DNA of 64,000 bases from Prochlorococcus sp. AG-409-A10 (GTDB lineage Bacteria > Cyanobacteriota > Cyanobacteriia > PCC-6307 > Cyanobiaceae), in the NCBI GenBank assembly GCA_003216175.1, contig QCJG01000005.1:1-64000 (forward strand), in the 5' to 3' direction. Every line of letters starts with the position of its first letter. The first letter of the stretch is position 1. The translations under genes were made by a program, and so were the position numbers. Shown piece by piece: positions 58,050-64,000 of this stretch. The notes beneath the pieces were generated by a model, which searched no databases, had not been told where the DNA came from, and saw nothing but the letters and a program-made list of their open reading frames with translations.

Positions 58050-61000
58050 TTAGAAAGCTTCAATAATTGCTGTGGCGATTTTGTCAGGGGAGTTATCAAC
58101 AGACCAGTAGTGCCACCCTGCTTTCTCAAATGCATTAGCATCATCAGTGGTAATTGTTACAGCGAGTTTTTTTTCGGGCCAGGCCAATTCAGCTTCTGCA
58201 ATTACCTCCCCTCTTTGCCCTTCTAACTCAAAACCAGCTTCAGGAAGTGGCACAGATTGGTCAACGTTCAATTCCTGGATGGCATCAAGAATCGGACGAC
58301 ATTCTAAAGCGATTAATGATCTGATTTCACGCCAGTATTTCAAATCTTTGAACGAAAATAGTTTGTCATCATTTGGCGTTACATCAAATCGATCAACTCT
58401 CACCAGGGAGAGGTTGGTCGAACTGCTTTGTTGCTCACCAGTCCACCCTGGGGTTGAGATCAGCAGATAAGGTAAAAACTGAAAAATGTTAATTTGACGA
58501 ATCCACTCTCTCCAAATCTCTTGCTGCTGTGGTGAGTCGTTAGATACTTCTGGATTAAAATGGATTACTCGAAAACTTGCCGTAGGGTTAAGTTCTTCAT
58601 GCCATTTAATATCCCCTATATTGACTAAAGTCAGACCAGGTGCCGGCTCAATTATATTGCCAAAGCTTCTTTCATCACTGTTTTTCCAGTCAGCGATGTG
58701 TCCTTGTAGATTCAGCTCTGAAATTGTACTAGTAAGTCTTTGATCTGATAATTGAATATTCTCTAATTGAGATTGACAGAACTGCTGAGCGACACCTTGC
58801 CAGAATTCTTCAACTGGAAGAGCCAGGTAAGTCATCAATAATTCTAGGCTTCCCTGGCATTGAATATCATGATTAGAAATGGGAATAGCCACGCCTAGCT
58901 CATTGATTTGCTTCAAAAGCGAGCTTGGAAGCCATTTTTTATAAGGGTTTTCTCTTGTTAGAACTCCCCTTCTCACGTTTGCAAGCCCATTTGGCTGAAG
59001 AGGTTTCTGCGGGTTAGGTAGTTTTTCAACTACATCATCCCATGTTAAAGCCCAGATGAGGTAGGCATCGCTACGCTGTAAGGCCATTCTCTGTTCGGCG
59101 TCCTTGGCCAGACGTCCACGATGGAACTCCCATCCATCAGTATATATAGCAATAGACTTACCTCCTGCTGTTGGAGTGAGCAAAAAATCAGCTCGAGAGA
59201 AAACCTCAACACCCTCGTCATTTCCAATTGGAACTTGAAGTTCTAATGTCCAGCTGATACTTTTTTGTCCGTTATCAAGAATAAGCCGATAACCCTTTTG
59301 ACCATTTATTACATCATCACGAATTGAAAGTTTAACCCCTTCTGGTAGACCTTTTCCTTCTTTTAACTTTTCGATGAAACGGAGCTCCAATTCACTTTCA
59401 GCTCTCGTATTGATCTTGATTTCTGAAAGACTACGCTCAGACGCCTGTAGCTCGTCCCATCTATTTAGGATAGATTGCAGCTGATTAATTGCACGAAGCT
59501 TACTCGTATATTCTCGATCAAAACGTTGACGATACTGGAAGATACAGCGATAGCATCCATCATTACAGCGACAAGTCTTCATCGCGATTAGTGATTTTTC
59601 AAAGACCGCTCGTAAATCGTTACCACCAGATTCAATTAATTGTCGAAGATAACCTGACCCTCCTGGAATGGAGTCATAAAGATATAAAAAGGTCTTGCGC
59701 TGTTGACTACCAAGCTGAGGCTCTTCTCCAATTGATGATTGAAGGTGATTTACTTTTCCGCCAAAATGATTCTTAAGTCCAAGATGCAGGGCACCCAAAA
59801 ATGAAGGTTGTCCAGATTCATCCCAGAAGTTGGCACCGGGCAGAAGGAATCGTAAGGCTTCAGAATTAAACTCACGGTAAATGAACATTAAGTGACGTAA
59901 CTGAGCATTATCAGGTTTATCGCGGAAGCGGCAACCCCATGTGTGGTTATTAGCTCGAGCAGGTCCTTGCTGCACCTTTCCACAACTACTACAAATTTCA
60001 AAGCCACGTACTCTGAGATTTTTGCCAGCGATGGTATGCGCCTGACCTGCAGCCACCAATTGTCCGAAGTTGATTTCCCGAAATGATGTACTGGAGAGGT
60101 ATTCAGCTCCAAAGGGAAAGTCATCGTCAACGATGACTAACGATGTTTCCCTGCGAGAAAGATCAGGAAGAATAAGAAGTTCACGGACGAAGAATATGGG
60201 ATTACGTTCGTCGCTGTCATCTCCAAATCGGCTTCGCGAGTCTTCTGTTGTGGCTTGAACTTGTTTAAGTTTAGCCATCTCATTTACTTGCCCTTGGTCG
60301 GCATAACCACTATTCCCGCAGCGGGGACATTCTTTATTACTGAAGTCTTCGTCGGTTTTGCGGCTGGTAAAGGAGCAGCTGGGACAGAATCTCCACTCCT
60401 CAATTTGATTAAGGTTCGGATCTACCTGATCCACCTTCACCCGACGCCCCTGGGCATAGAAAAGACCGTTAGGAACTAGCTCACGGATAGCGACATTAGC
60501 CGGTCGCTCGTAGCTGAGTGGAGGCAGCTCCTGACTGCGGTTTCCACCTTGGCCGCTGGTGCGTGTGTTGCGCCATAGAACAGATTTAAGAGTGACGCCA
60601 GTTTCTGGAAATGAATAATTGGGTAGAAAGCCTTCATTAGTGAGCATTGCAAGCAGCGCTCTGTTCTCAAGATCTTTTTTTAGGGCGGCGAAAGCTTTTT
60701 GCTCTCGGTAAATCTGATCCTTGTCATATAGTTGTTGCTCAGTTAGCGCTACTCCGAGCAATTTGTAGTCGTTAAACTTTTTTCGTAGGCGTCGTGACTC
60801 AGCAGTGAGCCGTTTGCGTTCGGTAATAAACTCTTCTAGGCGTTGGATTATCTCCCGCGCAAAAGGAGCATTGTATGGAGTGTCTGCTGTATTCAAAAAA
60901 TCTTCTGCTAACACTTGCTGACTACCAGCGGTGAGAGATTCATCAAACATCTCAATGAAGCGCTCTAGTAAATCGAGTTGTTGCGATTCAACCCAGCTCA

Positions 61001-63998
61001 GCCAGCTGTAAGGGAAGGCTTCTTTCTTACTGTCGTTTTTATCTGATTGTTCAACCGCATCCAAGACGGGTTTGAGTTTGCGCGGGAGATGTTGCAAGTC
61101 AATACCACTGATGACCCAACGATCGAGGGTGTAGGCCATCAGTTGCCGCTTGAGGATTGCCGGAGCATCGAGATAACAACCTGGCGGACTAACCTGACCT
61201 TGAAGCATCTCTTTTGGTTCTAAGAAGAAAAACAGGTCGTGAGACGTTCCCGCTACAAGCGTCCCGACCAGAGCATTACCATCACGGCGTCCAGCTCTAC
61301 CAATCCTCTGAAGATAGTTGGCAGGCTCAGGAGGTACTGAAGCAAGTAAAACTGTTGATAGATCGCCAATGTTGATCCCCATCTCCAAGGTGGAGGTAGC
61401 AGAAAGCAGGTTGGGATCACTTCTATATTTGCCACGAATATAATTACTTTCAAGCCTTTCGCGATCTTGCCTAGTTAGAAGGCCCGTATGTTCTCGAGCA
61501 ACGATTCTATTAACCTCACCTTGTTCATAGAGCCGCTTGTAAATAGGTAAACCTCCACGAGGATTAGTCGTATAAGCGCCATTACAATGGCGCACCAAGC
61601 AAGGCATCTGATCCCAAAGCAAAAGCTGGTCGCTTGGGATGGCTTGGCTATCACCACAGCAATTGCATCGCAACACAATGGTTTGAGCACTTACCTGGAT
61701 GCAGGATCGAGGAATTGCCCATACGATAGATTCTCGGTGACCAGGAATTTCAAGAAGAAGACTTTCCTTTAAAAAAGATTCAATCACTGCTTGAAGTATT
61801 TCTTTCTGCTGTTCAATATCAAGCACTTTGGTCGGATCAAGTATACGATTGAGCCAATTTTGGGACCAAGTGATTTGACCTTTTTCTCGGATTATTTGCT
61901 CAAAAATTCCATTACGTCGATGGCTGCAAATAAATCTGGGCTTTGGCGTTGAGGGGCCAAACCGGGGCGTGTGTGTTATGCGTTTGTTGAACACGAATGT
62001 TTCTGTTCCTCCACTAGTGATATATGCGCTTCCTTTTCGATCAGTTCCCACAAGTTCTGGCATATCTAAACCACCTAGCTGGCGCCAGTGGTGTAAAAGG
62101 CCCAGTACTAGTTGATGAACTTGTATTGAACCAATCTGACGTAAAGGTTCGATCTCGTTTTGCAATCGACTCAGAAGGTTTGGTAGCAGAGAATTGACTG
62201 CTGAAGGATCAATGTAGGCGGCGAGAGATCCAGCTTGCTCTACAGAAGAGCCCAAGCGTGAGCGATAACCAAATTCAGCACCAACTTCCCAGCGCATGCG
62301 ATTCTGGATCATCTTGACCAAAGGACTATCTGCTATTAACACCGGAATATCCTGTTGTTGCAATTGCTCCCATTCACTCAGCCATTCGAGGTCGTGAGGG
62401 ATAAAGGTGGCCGTAAAATCGACAGGATTAATAAATTCTCTATGGCCATCAATAATTAGTTGCTCCTGGAGTTTATCCAGCCCCAAGGGGCCATGCTTTT
62501 GCACACATTTTGTAAGGGCAGTGCGAAAAGAGGTGCGATAAGCTCTGGCCGCGATGAAGCCGGCACGATGTGCGGCATCTTGAACTGAATCGGAAAACGC
62601 CAACAACTTCTTATCGTTGTTAAAAGCCGAGGCAAACAAGGAAGAGCTCCAAGTGCTGGTTAGATTGGCAGTTGATGAACCGATGAGCAATAAGCTCTGC
62701 TTGGCATGACAGTAAGGACAATCACGATTTACATGAGGATGACCATGATCGTCATGCCAGCTGCAGTCTGGGATATTGACGTTGATAATGCTACGACTCT
62801 GGCAGTTTGGACAGATGCTGTTCTTTACAACATTAGTAGGATGAAAAGTTAAGCAACTACAGCAGAGTTTATGGCTGCTTTTTGAATCAGATCCCGTTGG
62901 GAAGAGATAGCGGAGATATGGGTCGCCAGCGAAATATGCACGATAAAAGGCCTGGAGGTTATTAGCGCGATTAAGCTGATTGCTACCCTGATTGATTACA
63001 GTGGAGGACCAACCGGTGGCACCACAATCACGGCAATATACTGTAGGAAGATGTGTGCTTGATTCTGAGCCGGCCAGGTCATCGGAATGACAGAGTTTTG
63101 GCTGTTCTTCAACAGAGGCCACCATACGTTTTAGCTCTCGAAGCCATAGCTGTTGGCGCAAGTTCACCCAGGGCACAGAGATCTCTTTGCCACTGATTAA
63201 GTTAGTAGTTCGACGCGCGTGAGAAACGAGCGCTAGCAAGCTCTCCAGTAACAACAATCTGTAGGAAAGCGGGTACCTCTCTCCCAGTCCAAGCTGTTTG
63301 GAGAACCGTTCCAGCAGGTCATTGATCGAACAAGTATTTTTTGCTTGACGTACCAAGTTATGAACCGCGGGAAGAGTACCCAAACGCCAGCCTAATTTAA
63401 GTCTCCAACTGGGATTATTAATATTCCCCTCAGGAGGGAGAGGGAGGGTATCTGCTAGCCAAAGCTCAGCTTGTTTAGCAATGTAGTTTTCAGTAGAAAT
63501 TGCATTAGTAGGGTCAAGGTTTATTTCATCGTCTACTCCAGGGAGTGGTAGAGCAAATAGACCTCCTTCTTCTTGGTCGCCAAAGCCGGTATGAACCGCA
63601 AAAAACTCTTCCGGGCTAAGTCGCTCTTCTTCAATCAAAGATCCCGTTTCAAAGGGACTGGCAAATATCTGTCCGGCATACTTGAGCATTGCCTCACGGG
63701 AGTCAGATCCACCTAGGGTGGCAGATGTCCCAACACATACAAGGTCATCACTTGGGCAATAGAGACGATTACGTATACGACGGATTAAACATGCGAGATC
63801 AGTCCCCTGAGCACCATCAAACGTATGGAATTCATCGACGACTAAGTAGCGTAAAACACCAGATTGGTTATGTTGCCATAGGCTTTGAACATGAGGCTGA
63901 ATAAGTAAATAATCGAGCTGCTTGTAGTTAGTAAGCAGAATGTCAGGAGGAGCCTTATGAAGGACATCTTTGTCGGTGATGACGTTGTCAGATGACAT
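58050..63998 (-). CDS. giant DEAD/DEAH helicase with DUF1998-like region and nuclease-like C-terminus (N-terminus beyond window)
   Basis: The visible part has at least 1982 residues and the start is not in the window; Walker A must lie to the right. Visible motifs: VVDEFHTFDGAQGTD (motif II), TSATLGG (III), TSTLEMGINIGDL and QRIGRAGRRDG (V/VI). At least five CxxC zinc pairs follow (such as CRDCG, CPNC, CPYC, CNCC, CPSC-CPRC). DUF1998 markers are CSSCGK, SIPGGSGYL and CRCNDGCYRCIFQYRQRF. The C-terminus has RADFLLTP then IAIYTDGWEFHRGRLAKDAE, a nuclease-like core. The plan matches YprA/MrfA- and DrmA/B-type helicases of defence systems. Confidence 0.88.
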   Translation of the reverse strand: MSSDNVITDKDVLHKAPPDILLTNYKQLDYLLIQPHVQSLWQHNQSGVLRYLVVDEFHTFDGAQGTDLACLIRRIRNRLYCPSDDLVCVGTSATLGGSDSREAMLKYAGQIFASPFETGSLIEEERLSPEEFFAVHTGFGDQEEGGLFALPLPGVDDEINLDPTNAISTENYIAKQAELWLADTLPLPPEGNINNPSWRLKLGWRLGTLPAVHNLVRQAKNTCSINDLLERFSKQLGLGERYPLSYRLLLLESLLALVSHARRTTNLISGKEISVPWVNLRQQLWLRELKRMVASVEEQPKLCHSDDLAGSESSTHLPTVYCRDCGATGWSSTVINQGSNQLNRANNLQAFYRAYFAGDPYLRYLFPTGSDSKSSHKLCCSCLTFHPTNVVKNSICPNCQSRSIINVNIPDCSWHDDHGHPHVNRDCPYCHAKQSLLLIGSSTANLTSTWSSSLFASAFNNDKKLLAFSDSVQDAAHRAGFIAARAYRTSFRTALTKCVQKHGPLGLDKLQEQLIIDGHREFINPVDFTATFIPHDLEWLSEWEQLQQQDIPVLIADSPLVKMIQNRMRWEVGAEFGYRSRLGSSVEQAGSLAAYIDPSAVNSLLPNLLSRLQNEIEPLRQIGSIQVHQLVLGLLHHWRQLGGLDMPELVGTDRKGSAYITSGGTETFVFNKRITHTPRFGPSTPKPRFICSHRRNGIFEQIIREKGQITWSQNWLNRILDPTKVLDIEQQKEILQAVIESFLKESLLLEIPGHRESIVWAIPRSCIQVSAQTIVLRCNCCGDSQAIPSDQLLLWDQMPCLVRHCNGAYTTNPRGGLPIYKRLYEQGEVNRIVAREHTGLLTRQDRERLESNYIRGKYRSDPNLLSATSTLEMGINIGDLSTVLLASVPPEPANYLQRIGRAGRRDGNALVGTLVAGTSHDLFFFLEPKEMLQGQVSPPGCYLDAPAILKRQLMAYTLDRWVISGIDLQHLPRKLKPVLDAVEQSDKNDSKKEAFPYSWLSWVESQQLDLLERFIEMFDESLTAGSQQVLAEDFLNTADTPYNAPFAREIIQRLEEFITERKRLTAESRRLRKKFNDYKLLGVALTEQQLYDKDQIYREQKAFAALKKDLENRALLAMLTNEGFLPNYSFPETGVTLKSVLWRNTRTSGQGGNRSQELPPLSYERPANVAIRELVPNGLFYAQGRRVKVDQVDPNLNQIEEWRFCPSCSFTSRKTDEDFSNKECPRCGNSGYADQGQVNEMAKLKQVQATTEDSRSRFGDDSDERNPIFFVRELLILPDLSRRETSLVIVDDDFPFGAEYLSSTSFREINFGQLVAAGQAHTIAGKNLRVRGFEICSSCGKVQQGPARANNHTWGCRFRDKPDNAQLRHLMFIYREFNSEALRFLLPGANFWDESGQPSFLGALHLGLKNHFGGKVNHLQSSIGEEPQLGSQQRKTFLYLYDSIPGGSGYLRQLIESGGNDLRAVFEKSLIAMKTCRCNDGCYRCIFQYRQRFDREYTSKLRAINQLQSILNRWDELQASERSLSEIKINTRAESELELRFIEKLKEGKGLPEGVKLSIRDDVINGQKGYRLILDNGQKSISWTLELQVPIGNDEGVEVFSRADFLLTPTAGGKSIAIYTDGWEFHRGRLAKDAEQRMALQRSDAYLIWALTWDDVVEKLPNPQKPLQPNGLANVRRGVLTRENPYKKWLPSSLLKQINELGVAIPISNHDIQCQGSLELLMTYLALPVEEFWQGVAQQFCQSQLENIQLSDQRLTSTISELNLQGHIADWKNSDERSFGNIIEPAPGLTLVNIGDIKWHEELNPTASFRVIHFNPEVSNDSPQQQEIWREWIRQINIFQFLPYLLISTPGWTGEQQSSSTNLSLVRVDRFDVTPNDDKLFSFKDLKYWREIRSLIALECRPILDAIQELNVDQSVPLPEAGFELEGQRGEVIAEAELAWPEKKLAVTITTDDANAFEKAGWHYWSVDNSPDKIATAIIEAF

Positions 63999-64000
63999 TG

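Noticed and set aside
52235-63998. A complete classical DISARM or BREX system
   Set aside because: No methyltransferase, PglZ, BrxL or PLD-type gene is visible. The helicase resembles the DISARM DrmA/B type, but the rest does not match; the window ends before the operon does.
1-64000. CRISPR array
   Set aside because: I found no regularly spaced 25-40 base repeats with unique spacers; repeats seen are dispersed over kilobases.

Overview
The window looks like a low-GC marine picocyanobacterium, most likely a low-light-adapted Prochlorococcus. This is inferred from the Psb28 photosystem II gene, the AT-rich short intergenic style, the many tiny membrane and secreted proteins, and the DUF3764/DUF3303/DUF1330 paralogues. 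Almost nothing here is core chromosome. It reads as a long genomic island built by repeated integration at one tRNA-Pro gene. Three separate copies of the 3' half of a tRNA-Pro (anticodon TGG), each with its downstream terminator-like hairpin, lie at about 10.6, 24.5 and 46.8 kb, all on the minus strand. No complete tRNA is present; by the logic of 3'-end integration the functional one should lie to the right of the window.

Layout. 1-10.4 kb: small-gene territory with a CP12-like fragment, a PDZ protein, an amine oxidase, a peptide deformylase, an amidohydrolase and a nucleosidase. 10.6-24.5 kb: a GH13 amylase, an ankyrin protein, Dps, a series of secreted proteins carried between conserved flanks, and many peptides of 30-60 residues, including a 9-cysteine metallothionein-like peptide with Zur-like boxes nearby. 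24.5-46.8 kb: a lipase-like hydrolase, psb28, an integrase remnant, a cluster of small membrane proteins, a cytochrome P450 with a ferredoxin/metallo-beta-lactamase protein, a 0.8 kb duplication, a decayed primase/helicase replication module, a metallophosphoesterase-CobW operon behind a Zur-like box, and hupE behind a cobalamin riboswitch.

46.8-64 kb: an apparently intact tRNA-linked integrative element of the tycheposon type. It has an attachment remnant, a tyrosine recombinase, a small HTH/excisionase-like gene, an AEP-like primase, a VapE-type helicase, an iteron-like AT-rich region and an HTH gene, followed by a cargo of three very large minus-strand genes. These encode a RecB-type nuclease fused to a DNA2/NAM7-type helicase, a RelE-fold domain fused to a UvrD-type helicase, and a giant DEAD/DEAH helicase with zinc fingers, a DUF1998-like region and a nuclease-like C terminus that runs off the window. 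The three lie close together and on one strand, and they look like a mobile anti-phage defence operon. This is the strongest candidate in the window for an undescribed system.

Dispersed repeats tie the island together. They include a terminator-hairpin family, a second non-coding family ending in GTTCGGTTGAGGTAG, conserved 5' and 3' flanks around exchangeable secreted-protein genes, orphan signal-peptide starts, and C-terminal HTH scraps. Several small genes carry single-base frameshifts in homopolymers, so either decay or sequence error must be considered.
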